Below, piece after piece: positions 29,401 through 36,569 of a DNA stretch of 64,000 nucleotides (its first letter is position 1; every line of letters starts with the position of its first letter). This DNA comes from Echinarachnius parma. Its lineage: Eukaryota > Echinodermata > Echinoidea > Clypeasteroida > Echinarachniidae. The translations under genes were made by a program, and so were the position numbers. The notes beneath the pieces were generated by a model, which made no database searches, was not told the DNA's origin, and worked only from the letters and a program-made list of their open reading frames with translations. The DNA lies in the NCBI GenBank assembly GCA_037951105.1, contig JBAMJV010001335.1, positions 62,001 to 126,000 on the forward strand, read 5' to 3'.

Positions 29401-31970
29401 CTAACTTTCAATAGTCAATATAGGGTGAGTCAAATCTCCACTCTAACTTTCAATAGTCAATATAGGGTAAGTCAAACCTCCAAACTAACTTTCAATAGTC
29501 AATATAGGGTAAGTCAAACCTCCACACTTACGTTCAATAGTCAGGGTGAGTCAAACCTCCAAACTAACTTTCAATAGTCAATGTAGGGTGAGTCAAGCCT
29601 CCACACTAACTTTCAATAGTCAATATAGGGCAAGTCAAACCTCCAAAAAGTAAATTCATAAATTGTCTAATTTTGCTTGCCTGCACAGACAATTGACTTG
29701 CCTGTTTACTTCTAGACGAGACTTCCATACAGGAACTACATTATTCTCTTGTAGTTGACCAATAATTTAGTTAACGATGAGGCAACAAAACTAGGTCATT
29801 TATGAAATTTGACTTGCCCGACTTCCATTTTGACTTGCCCTGGGCAATAGGGCAAGTGCTTCAAGGGATCTAGTAACTTTGTTGACATGTGCAAAAAGTG
29901 ATGAATGGTTGATGCAATGTATATTGTTGTTATCTCATATGTCCACAGGGTATTGTGTGAATATTTCAAGTCGAATGGACATTGCATGGCTAAGTAATGA
30001 GCGAAAATGCAAAGTGATATTCACTAACTCGCTGCACTCACTTTGTACACGATAAGAAAAACTCCACCAGAGTTTTTCTTATCTGAATACTTTGATTGTA
30101 CATATCTTTGTAACGAAAGGGAAATTAAAAAAAACGAAACCTGTCCCATGATTTTATTGTTAATACGAATACAACAAGGTATGAGGGAACCGCTAGAATT
30201 CAAATTTTATTTTGAGGATTTGGACAATGTTACTAAGTCCCTTTAAATGTCAAGTCCTTGGTAAGTCCTGTCATATCTAATCCTGTTTTGAGCAGAATGC
30301 TAAAAAGTGCTCCACCATCTCATAGACTTCCCTGGACAGGCGGTGAAAGCCTTTATGTGAACAATCTTCTCAATGCCCGTGAGTCGCTTGGAAGGAATGC
30401 TCCCCAGGGAGTGGAGATGGTGCACACAATGTGTGCTGGTTTGCATTGTATCCTACGACCGGGGTAATAATATCATTGTTAAGCGCCTAGAGATGATTAT
30501 CAATCATATTAGGCGTGATATAAATCAAGAATATTATTATTATTATTATTATCAAGTTGAACTGCTAGAATTTCTATTATCTACTACGGATGGAGATTTT
30601 CTTTGCAGGTATTTGACAGAATAACATTGATTTATTTCTAAATTCATTGTACCTCTTTGTTATTCTTCTTCAGAAAAAAATTCAAGGACAGATTAGGACT
30701 ACCATCCAAGTACGCAATAGGTTTTGAGGTGAGTCATACATCTAGCTTCATTTTATCTACATTTCTTCTGCACCAAAATTTAACCTTATTTTGTTAGAAA
30801 AGGTACTGAAAGAAGCCTAAGAACCTTGTTAATGTTTCTTAGTGGAAAGTCCTGAAAAAGTCATAGTATTATGCAATGCTCCTCATTAAATGTATTTAAA
30901 TCCTCACTGAAAAAGTATTTAATTATGTGTTACGATTAGGTGCATGTATATATCTTGTATAATCGATATACTTATTTATTGTGTACTTTGATTTTTGTAT
31001 ATGAATATATGAATATATAACACTACAGTAAAAATATGCCTCGATGTTCATCCACAGTAATGGCAGAGGGTGGGCGGGCAGGGGTGAGGAGGGGGGGGGG
31101 GGATGCTACGACAAAGATTAATTCAAATAATTTGTTCGTTCAATTGTTCTAGTCATTACAGTTAACAAAGGGATCTGCCTCGACAGGATAGTAATATCCT
31201 TTGCAGATCCCCCACTGTCCACACCACATGTATAACTTGTATTTGTATGTACAGTATGTAATTTGCTGAAATTTGTATATTTTGTGTTTTTAGAGATGTG
31301 AAATAAAATTGAAATTGAAAATTCTACCTGTAGAGGTTATGGAAAGTTATGGAATTTGACTTCAAATATAAAGTGTAGGAAACCTGGTGTAACGTGATTA
31401 CTCATGCAAGCCCAGCTTGGAAAGTAAACCCCATTAAAAAAAGAATAAAAACAAATCAAAAATCAAAATGTTTACCTTAAAGGGATCTAGTAACTTTGTT
31501 GACATGTGCAAAAAGTGATGCGTGGTTAATAAAATCATATGTCTATTGGTGTGATCTGATATGTCCACAAAGTAATGTGTGAAAATTTCACGTTAATTGG
31601 ATGTTTTTTAGCCGATAAATGAGCAAACATGGCAAGCGATATTCACTTACTCATTGCACTTCTTTGCACACAGTTTAAAACGTTCCCGTAGATATTTTAA
31701 CATCCGAACACTTCAAATGTAAATATCTTTTGAACAAAATGGAAATTTGAAAAACCAAAACCTGTTCCATGCTTTTATTGTTAATATGAGTACAACTAGG
31801 TATAAGAGAACCACTAGAGTTCCAAGTAAATATTTAGGATTTGGACAATGTTACTAAATCCCTTTAAATATATTTTGTTTGTTTCTTTTCTTGTCTTCTC
31901 TTGTTTTCAGGCACACAAAGACACGATAACGAAGACAGGATCCATGGCCAAGAGTCGATACACCGTATGA
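14977..31970 (+). CDS. eIF4E: Eukaryotic translation initiation factor 4E, spliced gene
   Basis: Seven coding exons: 14977-15009, 18354-18550, 19009-19072, 22705-22818, 24566-24705, 30674-30728 and 31911-31970. Every junction is GT-AG and phases match, giving 220 residues against 217 in human. The protein binds the mRNA 5' cap and recruits eIF4G in the cytoplasm. Seen: HPLQNKW and WFFKNDKSKSW (39-59), TVEDFWALYNHI (71-82), GCDYSLFKDG, PMWEDD (103-108), GGRWLI, DRCWLET, GESFDD and WTGSW. Cap-stacking tryptophans are Trp59 and Trp105 with Glu106; the eIF4G/4E-BP-facing Trp is Trp76; Ser212 in TGSMAKSR aligns with the phosphorylated Ser209 of human eIF4E. The N-terminus is short and variable as usual. 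Introns hold duplicated exon fragments, a hairpin element, LINE debris and a splice-donor satellite. Confidence 0.97.
16910..17547. mobile_element. 638-bp hAT-type foldback element (long hairpin) in eIF4E intron 1
   Basis: Ends TAGTGCTGTAAC and GTTACAGCACTA, flanked by the 8-bp duplication ATATAAAG (16902-16909 and 17548-17555). Almost the whole element is an inverted repeat: the arms share CGGATCGG-type motifs, the stretch from CCCAAAAAACA to TACAAAATTA, and TGAGCTTAGTCCCATG, with a loop of about 40 bp near 17190. The right arm carries a roughly 40-bp poly-T run (17395-17434). Confidence 0.9.
17596..17700 (+). pseudogene. Degenerate copy A of eIF4E exon 2
   Basis: Acceptor CAATCTACAG then codons ESGPDSKQVKEG as in the true exon, followed by a premature TAA at codon 16. 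The KHPL region is still recognisable (AAACATCCACTGCAT), but similarity to the exon is lost after that. Confidence 0.85.
17810..17925 (+). pseudogene. Degenerate copy B of eIF4E exon 2
   Basis: Acceptor TTATTACCAG then ESGPDSKQVKEGAG in frame; a TAG follows at codon 22. Retains GATCCTGAGGCATTGATCAA and CATCCACTG close to the functional exon, in a shifted frame. Similarity ends at AAATGGTCCAT. Confidence 0.88.
18020..18110 (+). pseudogene. Degenerate copy C of eIF4E exon 2
   Basis: Acceptor CAATCTACAG then ESGAGESGALELYQLRGVDQ in frame and a TAA. Shorter than the others because part of the 5' codons is deleted. Retains AACATCCACTGCATAACAAA. Confidence 0.83.
18165..18285 (+). pseudogene. Degenerate copy D of eIF4E exon 2
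   Basis: Acceptor TTATCAACAG then ESGPDSKQLAQGAG in frame and a TAA at codon 24. Retains AACATCCCCTGCATAATAAA. The functional exon copy follows at 18354. Confidence 0.85.
18354..18550 (+). CDS. eIF4E: eIF4E exon 2 (functional copy)
   Basis: 197 nt, acceptor TTCTATAG|GAATCT, donor GGGC|GTAAGT. Encodes residues 12-76 with the first cap-binding Trp59 and dorsal Trp76. It is the fifth and only complete member of a series of five exon copies; the others lie at 17596, 17810, 18020 and 18165. It contains an internal near-repeat GGTGCACTAGAAGGTGCGCT. Confidence 0.96.
19009..19072 (+). CDS. eIF4E: eIF4E exon 3
   Basis: 64 nt, acceptor TTCCTACAG|ATTGTAC, donor TTCAAG|GTAAGA. Encodes LYNHIQVASKLATGCDYSLF plus K, matching the LYNHIQ...GCDYSLFK block of eIF4E. 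Confidence 0.96.
19240..19322 (-). mobile_element. Degenerate tRNA-like sequence / SINE head
   Basis: Minus strand CTTGTGGTTCAATGGTTAAG resembles a tRNA D-arm/A box, and GGCTTCAATCTC a decayed B box, 33 bases apart. Lies in eIF4E intron 3. Confidence 0.5.
19690..20333 (-). pseudogene. LINE ORF1 remnant (coiled coil plus RRM-like)
   Basis: Minus strand begins ATGCCTTCAAACTCGATGCC (MPSNSMPPKTPKLQNPKGPK) and continues through a coiled-coil region (LDHALIELNTIKGDLLNTK) and EKLLLLEIHNRKQNLFFYRI, the start of an L1 ORF1-type RNA-binding domain, then HRLP. A stop (TAG near 20220) and a frameshift near 19980 break it. It sits in eIF4E intron 3. No matching ORF2 lies next to it. Confidence 0.75.
20870..21965. 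repeat. Recurrent CCCAAGGAAAAAAGCAGTATC motif family, partly inverted
   Basis: The motif CAAGGAAAAAAGCAGTATCT occurs near 20875 and 21120 on the plus strand and in reverse near 21770 and 21940, with a partial one at 21806. The pair 21118 and 21797 forms ends of a 680-bp unit. No coding sequence is recognised here. Confidence 0.6.
22012..22115 (-). pseudogene. Second, diverged copy of the LINE ORF1 start region
   Basis: On the plus strand, AGCGTTTTGGGTGATGTTGA and the following 90 bases align with 20297-20395 (GGCGTTTTCGGAGGCATCGA and onward), roughly 70 percent alike. The two copies are about 1.7 kb apart and enclose unrelated repeats. Confidence 0.5.
22705..22818 (+). CDS. eIF4E: eIF4E exon 4
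   Basis: 114 nt, phase 0 at both ends, donor GAAACG|GTAAGT. Encodes DGVKPMWEDDLNKDGGRWLI then GFDRKSKPQDIDRCWLET. Contains the second cap-stacking Trp105 and the cap-recognising Glu106. Confidence 0.97.
23520..23759. mobile_element. 240-bp hAT-type MITE in eIF4E intron 4
   Basis: Inverted ends CAGTGCTCGAAATTAGC and GCTAGCATTG-type, flanked by a CATTATG duplication (23513-23519 and 23760-23766). Interior contains GGCCCGGGGCCAC and TTGCCCGACTGGGCCA. Similar in style to the element at 54077-54418. Confidence 0.75.
23846..24142 (-). mobile_element. tRNA-derived SINE
   Basis: Read on the minus strand from 24137: GGTGGCTTAGTGGTTAGACT is an A-box-like tRNA 5' half and GGGTTCGAACCCATACC a B box, spaced as in a tRNA. 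The rest, to about 23846, is the SINE body. Lies in eIF4E intron 4. Not a functional tRNA gene because the acceptor stem does not close. Confidence 0.7.
24566..24705 (+). CDS. eIF4E: eIF4E exon 5
   Basis: 140 nt, acceptor GTTGATTAG|ATGCTT, donor AATATAGG|GTAAGT. Encodes MLLMVGESFDDDSDLVNGAV, VNIRNKGNKIAMWTGSWKK and EESIVNIG. The last 16 exon bases plus the first roughly 26 intron bases form the founding unit of the tandem array that follows. Confidence 0.97.
24690..29646 (+). repeat. 42-bp tandem array derived from the eIF4E exon 5 splice donor
   Basis: About 118 units of 42 bp fill most of intron 5. The unit core is CAATATAGGGTAAGTC, identical to the real exon 5 end and donor; most units keep GTAAGT or GTGAGT, a minority have GTAGGT, GTACGT, GTCAGT or GGAAAG. 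Four (CCCTAA)-like blocks interrupt it at about 24729-24750, 27541-27573, 28417-28449 and 29242-29274. One unit frame is free of stops, giving a 14-residue repeat open for 450 codons, but this is not the exon frame and is not considered coding. Confidence 0.97.
26721..28472 (+). repeat. 876-bp higher-order duplication inside the 42-bp array
   Basis: Segment starting at 26721 recurs at 27597 with the same pattern of unit variants and the same telomere-like block (27531 and 28407), offset 876 bp. A third telomere-like block follows at 29232 (offset 825 from the second) with the same flanking variant GAGTTAAGACTCC. Smaller duplication: the CAATAGTCAAATCCTCC variant at 25600 and 25796, offset 196 bp. 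Confidence 0.9.
29861..30246 (+). mobile_element. TTAA-flanked MITE, copy 2 (eIF4E intron 5)
   Basis: Same family as the copy at 3370, very similar along its whole length. The left flank is TCAA instead of TTAA. It lies just beyond the splice-donor array. Confidence 0.85.
30285..30552 (+). mobile_element. SINE-like repeat with (ATT)n tail, copy 1
   Basis: Contains TGGAAGGAATGCTCCCCAGG, GCATTGTATCCTACGACCGG, GGTAATAATA and CGCCTAGAGATGATTATCAA, ending in (TTA)n. Related copies are at 55540-55745 (minus) and 56650-56832 (plus), with tail fragments at 55262-55352 and 6515-6600. In eIF4E intron 5. Confidence 0.7.
30674..30728 (+). CDS. eIF4E: eIF4E exon 6
   Basis: 55 nt, acceptor TTCTTCAG|AAAAAA, donor TTTGAG|GTGAGT. 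Encodes KKFKDRLGLPSKYAIGFE, matching the eIF4E 'ERLGLPP...IGY' block. It must be joined to exon 5 over an intron of almost 6 kb made mostly of copies of the exon 5 donor. Confidence 0.96.
31477..31867 (+). mobile_element. TTAA-flanked MITE, copy 3 (eIF4E intron 6)
   Basis: A more diverged copy with intact TTAA on both sides. Its right end is 44 bp before the acceptor AG of the last eIF4E exon, so it probably supplies or displaces the branch-point region. Confidence 0.85.
31911..31970 (+). CDS. eIF4E: eIF4E exon 7, C-terminus
   Basis: Acceptor TTGTTTTCAG|GCACAC. Encodes AHKDTITKTGSMAKSRYTV and stop TGA. Ser212 is the equivalent of the regulated C-terminal serine. A TTAA-type MITE ends 44 bp upstream of this exon, and a 119-bp tandem duplication of the exon's 3' part lies in the 3' UTR. 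Confidence 0.97.
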   Translation, partial: AHKDTITKTGSMAKSRYTV

Positions 31971-32161
31971 TACAGGCACAACTGACACCCCCTACCAACA
32001 CCCTATATCCATCTGTCCATCATTGCTCCTACACTGCTCCAGCGTACACGAAGACAGGATCCATGGCCAAGAGTCGATACACCGTATGATACAGGCACAA
32101 CTGACACCCCTACCAACACCCTATATCCATCTGTCCATCGTAGCTCCTACACTGCTCCAGT
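31929..32161 (+). repeat. Tandem duplication of the eIF4E terminal exon end and 3' UTR
   Basis: Two 119-bp-spaced copies (31929-32047 and 32048-32161), nearly identical. Each contains the codons TKTGSMAKSRYTV and stop, then ACAGGCACAACTGACACCCC. The second copy lies entirely in the 3' UTR. Similarity stops after ACACTGCTCCAG. Confidence 0.92.
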
Positions 32162-32383
32162 TGCATTACATTAAGGAGTTCTTCATTGCAAATGCAGAAC
32201 TAGAACATGATCTGTCCTTCAGTTCGTTCGCTTCACGTTTGCAGCCCATCCTGTAGGTGTGGACATCTTATAATCCATGTGGCTGTCATCTGTAGGACAT
32301 TTAATGATTATGTCACTCAAGTGTGCATGTAATTTTCCAGTTGGTACGCACCAGAACACGTTTCAACCACAGAAAGGTCCTCC

Positions 32384-32545
32384 ATTGCAGAAAGAGATGC
32401 AATCGATTGTAAAGTTGCAATTAATTGTAAGTCAGATCATGTGACTAAATGCGCAAATCTGATTGGTTGAAATGCGCACATTTTCTGACTCACAATTAAT
32501 TGTAACTTACAATCGATTGCATCTCTTTCTGCGATGGGGCCCTGG
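32384..32545. mobile_element. MITE of the GTTGCAGAAAGAG family, copy 2
   Basis: TTGCAGAAAGAGATGCAATC and GATTGCATCTCTTTCTGC are inverted arms. Same interior ATGCGCAAATCTGATTGG as copies 1 and 3. Confidence 0.85.
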
Positions 32546-33060
32546 GATGTTGACTGGTATGTGCTGTCGTCATGATTAGGCTTTGCCTCCACCTTCAATC
32601 AACGTTCGCTAAATATCCTCTCGTTTAAGACGTCATCAAATCAGTTCAATCCTTGTCGTCATCTGGAAGACATGCTGTGAATATGCAGTGAAATAAGCAT
32701 GTACCATTAAACGTTTCAATCACAGATCCGGAATGTTGACTTGTACGTGTTGATATGATTAGGGTCCCCCTATGTTCACTCCGCGTTCACTACATGTCCT
32801 CCAGAGTCGTCATCAAATCAGTTAAACTCATGTCGTCATCCGGAATACTTGCAGTGCATGCAGTGAAGTCTGCACACACCAGTATAAGTTTTGATTACAG
32901 ATCTAGAATGTTGACTGGTATGTGCTGTCATCATTATTAGGCTTTGCCTCCACCGTACACTACATATCCTCTCGTTTAAGACGTCATCAAATCAGTTAAA
33001 TCCATGGCGACATCTGGTAGACATGCATGCTTAGCCTCCACGTTTACTCCACATTTAAAG
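32530..33060 (+). repeat. Diverged 175-185-bp tandem repeat in the eIF4E 3' flank
   Basis: ATGTTGACTGGTATGTGCTG-like marks at about 32549, 32734 and 32908, each followed by ATTAGGCTTTGCCTCCAC and then AAGACGTCATCAAATCAGTT. May be part of the eIF4E 3' UTR. Candidate AATAAA signals lie at 33432 and 34798. Confidence 0.75.
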
Positions 33061-33605
33061 TTGCTAGTGTAAGACATCATCAAATCACTTTTATGTTCAC
33101 CATATCATGTCCTCTAGCTGAGGACGACATTGGTCAAATCCATGTTGTGTTGTATAGAGAGCAGAAAGTGAATGTTGGGGCAGATCTTAAGCATATGTAC
33201 AATTCCATGTTCCAGTTTTGCTGTTAAAAACTCCCCAAGGGCAATTATTTGTCTCCATTCAACCGAGACAGCATACCTTTTGATATGTGTTTATGGTGTA
33301 CCAATGCTGCATGCATGTTAGACTATGTGTTAGACATTGTGATGTTTTCACCCCCTACCAAATAATCATTGTAATGACGAACACTACACTACTATACCAG
33401 GCAGACATATAAGCACTAACCTACACATGTCAATAAACATACACATATCCACGTAACTGTGCACAGATACACACATACAAGCACACAAACCCATCACTTA
33501 CAATTGTGTAGAAATACTAGATACAGTGAAACTTTGTTATAACGAGCACCTCGGGGCCCATTTAATTTCCTTGTTACATCAGATATCTCGTATCAGGGCT
33601 TAAAC

Positions 33606-33858
33606 ATTATAAAATACATAGAACCTTGACTTGTGAAATAGTCTCGCTATCAGGTACCTCGATAGATAGAACCTTGACTTGTGAAATAGTCTCGCTATCA
33701 GGTACCTCGATAGATAGAACCTTGACTTGTGAAATAGTCTCGCTATCAGGTACCTCGATAGATAGAACCTTGACTTGTGAAATAGTCTCGCTATCAGGTA
33801 CCTCGATAGATAGAACCTTGACTTGTGAAATAGTCTCGCTATCAGGTACCTCGATATA
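33606..33858 (+). repeat. 48-bp tandem repeat, five near-identical copies
   Basis: Unit contains GAACCTTGACTTGTGAAATA and GTCTCGCTATCAGGTACCTC. Starts at 33621, 33669, 33717, 33765 and 33813. It is nested in a MITE-like unit with ends CAGTGAAACTTTGTTATAAC and ATAAAGAGGTTCCACTGT (33523-33893). It is open in all three of the frames that show long ORFs, but this follows from 48 being divisible by three. Confidence 0.93.
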
Positions 33859-34977
33859 ACAGATTTCATTATTTTTATAAAGAGGTTCCACTGTATTTAC
33901 AAAATTATACACACATGTATACAAAAATGAAAATAATGTCTTTATGTCTTATATCATCACGAAAAAGTCATTTTGATTTATTTTTTGGGTTGCAGGAATT
34001 ACCTTATCAAAGTGTTCTGAAATGTTACTGTATTAATTACTTTTTGTGTAGCCTGCATGCGGCAGCTACTAAGATATATCCACCATTTACAGGAAAAAGA
34101 ACACTGCTTTCCTGGTTAAAAAAGCGAAAAATATGCGTCAGCTTTTACAACGGACGTTTATGAGGTTTATGACCGTTTGTTAACGCTTTTGAGCTGAATG
34201 ATAGATATCGTCATACTAAAGGGGCATTTGAAAAAAATCTAACCCTATTGTATTCTTCTCTTACCATAAGCTAAACAACACGGTAGAAGAGAAACGAGGA
34301 AGCTCAAAGTAATTTTCGTGGAGTTAGACACTTTACAGGCCTCACTTTAATCTTTGGAAATAAGGAGTACATAAAATTATAGAAAAAAACAACCAAATAG
34401 ACATTATAATTTCAAAACCTGATTATTAATATACCATAGGTATACTGTTTGTTATCTCTTGAATGGAAGTGAATTCCCTTCTCTTGTTCTTGTGTATGGC
34501 TATAGGAGCTTTACTGAAGTCGGAATGGACAGCGTTTTTTTGAAGTATGCTCACAAATTGTATGAAAAATGTATTGTGTACATAGCATGCAAGAACTTTT
34601 TTTTTCCTTCATTCTATTCGTCTTTAATTATATTTTGTACATGTACAGTTAATATCTTTGTTTCTTTGTTAAACAGAAATTAGGGCGGGAAAGTGATTAG
34701 TTTTTATAGAGGAAGGTTAAGAAAAGAAGAATATGCAGGATGCATGTTTTTTGTGGAGGAATTAAGTGCATGTATCAGAGCGAAATTATGAAAACTAAAT
34801 AAAGGGTAATATTTGGTTGTGATAAATTGAGAAACAAATATAATACAGAAGGTAGCTTTTTTTAATATGATGACATGTGGTCATAATATTGTTATGTGGC
34901 TACTTACAGAAGTTATTAGGATATAAAATAGCTTGGTGAAAAGTTCTGTGTTATTTGAAGGAATAACCTGGTTTATC

Positions 34978-35113
34978 TGGGCCCCATTTTGTGAAACTAT
35001 TTGTAAATGTCCAATTATTGTAACTACTATGGCATGCTGTCATCTTGCTAATTACAATAATTGTACAATAATTTTACATTTACAATTGGACTTCTATGAA
35101 ATGAGGGCCCTGA
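34978..35113. mobile_element. Short MITE with GGGCCCCATTTTGTGAAAC ends
   Basis: TGGGCCCCATTTTGTGAAAC pairs with TATGAAATGAGGGCCCTG. Interior TGTCCAATTATTGTAACTA matches the ends of the 58333-60863 element, of which this may be a deletion relative. Confidence 0.75.
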
Positions 35114-35785
35114 TGTTTTTAAGGAACATAGTCAAGAAAAAAATCTTATAACTAGTAACAATTGCTCAAACACATGGTATGTGAGCATGTTTTGTGGCTA
35201 TGAAAACTATTGTCTTGGAATATTTTGAACACTAATGCAGACATGAGAAAATTGTCTGTTCCATTTTAAATAGCATACATGAAGGTAACGCATAAGAAAT
35301 ATTTGGTTATGAAGAAAATAGAAGTTATTAAGACAAATTTTGAGAATGATTGATGAAGCTTTCTTCTTATTTTAGTCTGCATGGATAAAGAAGAATAGAT
35401 ACATGTATTTTATGTTTTGTCAGATGTTATGCATCGTTTTATGAGTTTCTTTTATTTTTGCATTATCTCTAGGAGAGATCTATGATTCTTGGTGGTAATT
35501 TTTGTCTGTACTTTCGCATGTGTGACTTGTATTTATTGTGATGAATTTCATTTTAGAAACACCTTTTTTTTTTAGCTCATTGAAAAGACTCGAACGAGTG
35601 ATACAATGCCATTTCATTCATTTGCTTGTAACTATTCACGAGGTGTGTTTTGCCTCCGCCAACAAGGTGGCAGGAGGCATTACTATGTCTTGGAAAGCTC
35701 AAAGCTTAACAATCTACCCTTTTGCTTTTTTTTGAAAATTAACACGCTTTTTATGTTGTGTGTTTCTTTTTTTTTAATTTGAAGT

Positions 35786-35874
35786 ACAGTCAAACTTGTG
35801 TAGAGTGGCCACCCAAGGGAAACAAGAAAAGTGCTGCTATAGACAGGTGACCACTAAGACAGGTTTGACTGTAG
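35786..35874. mobile_element. MITE with CAGTCAAACTTGTGTAGA ends, copy 2
   Basis: A shorter relative of the 8677 element, sharing GCTATAGACAGGTG and CCACTAAGACAGGTTTGACT. Confidence 0.75.
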
Positions 35875-36460
35875 TTTCCATTTCCATATCAAAAGATTGT
35901 ATTTTGACTTTCTTCATCATTTAAATGCAAATGTTTGTTTGTAAATCTTTACAGGCAATGTTGGTTACATTCTTGTAATTCTAACAAAAAAGCCATTTAA
36001 TAAGTCATTTGTGTATCAGATACATATTTTAGAAACAAGTCTTTAAGGTGTTAAGATAAAGTTTATCTCATGCATTTTTACTTGGAATATTTTTGTTCCG
36101 TATCCTTTTTCTTTCATTGCGATTGGGGATTGTGGAAATGTTTGTCATTTTTTTTTGTAGATATTATAAAAAATCAGTAAAATCACATTTAACCAATCTG
36201 AACATGGAAACAACCCAAATGTATATACTGTAAAATATGATGATTCACTGAGAAAAAAAAACTTCTGTATGTCATTTAATTGGCAGAAGTTGATGCCAAT
36301 GTTTATTAATGTTATTGTATTTTATATCTAAAAATGACAAAACATGAAAAAACATTATATTAAATGCAAGTTGTTTCCACCTATGGAAAGATTCAAAATG
36401 TAAAACCTCTAATATTGTTTGTGTATGTTGTGTGCGTCACCTGATTACTAGCCTATTGAC

Positions 36461-36569
36461 CTGGGGGGGGGGGGGGGGGGGGGGGTGTTGCATAAAACTC
36501 GAAGTTGCGTTTGATCGAACGCAAAATCAAACGCAACTTGCGTTTTGAGTTTTATGCAACGCCCCCCCA
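36461..36569. mobile_element. Foldback MITE with a 23-bp poly-G end
   Basis: After the G run, GTTGCATAAAACTCGAAGTT pairs with AACTTGCGTTTTGAGTTTTA and GCAACGCCCCCC. Inner arms contain TTGCGTTTGATCGAACGCAA, a self-complementary stretch. Confidence 0.8.

Noticed and set aside
25112-29577. Open frames up to 450 codons encoding a 14-residue repeat (SQTSKLTFNSQYRV)
   Set aside because: They arise because the 42-bp unit is divisible by three and lacks stops in one frame. That frame differs from the exon 5 frame, starts within the intron and varies only by repeat-unit differences.
24690-29646. CRISPR-like array
   Set aside because: Head-to-tail 42-bp units without unique spacers, in a eukaryotic intron; also rejected for the 156-bp, 110-bp and 48-bp arrays.
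33600-33924. Repeat-bearing frames on both strands
   Set aside because: Three overlapping frames of the same 48-bp tandem repeat; no sign of coding constraint.
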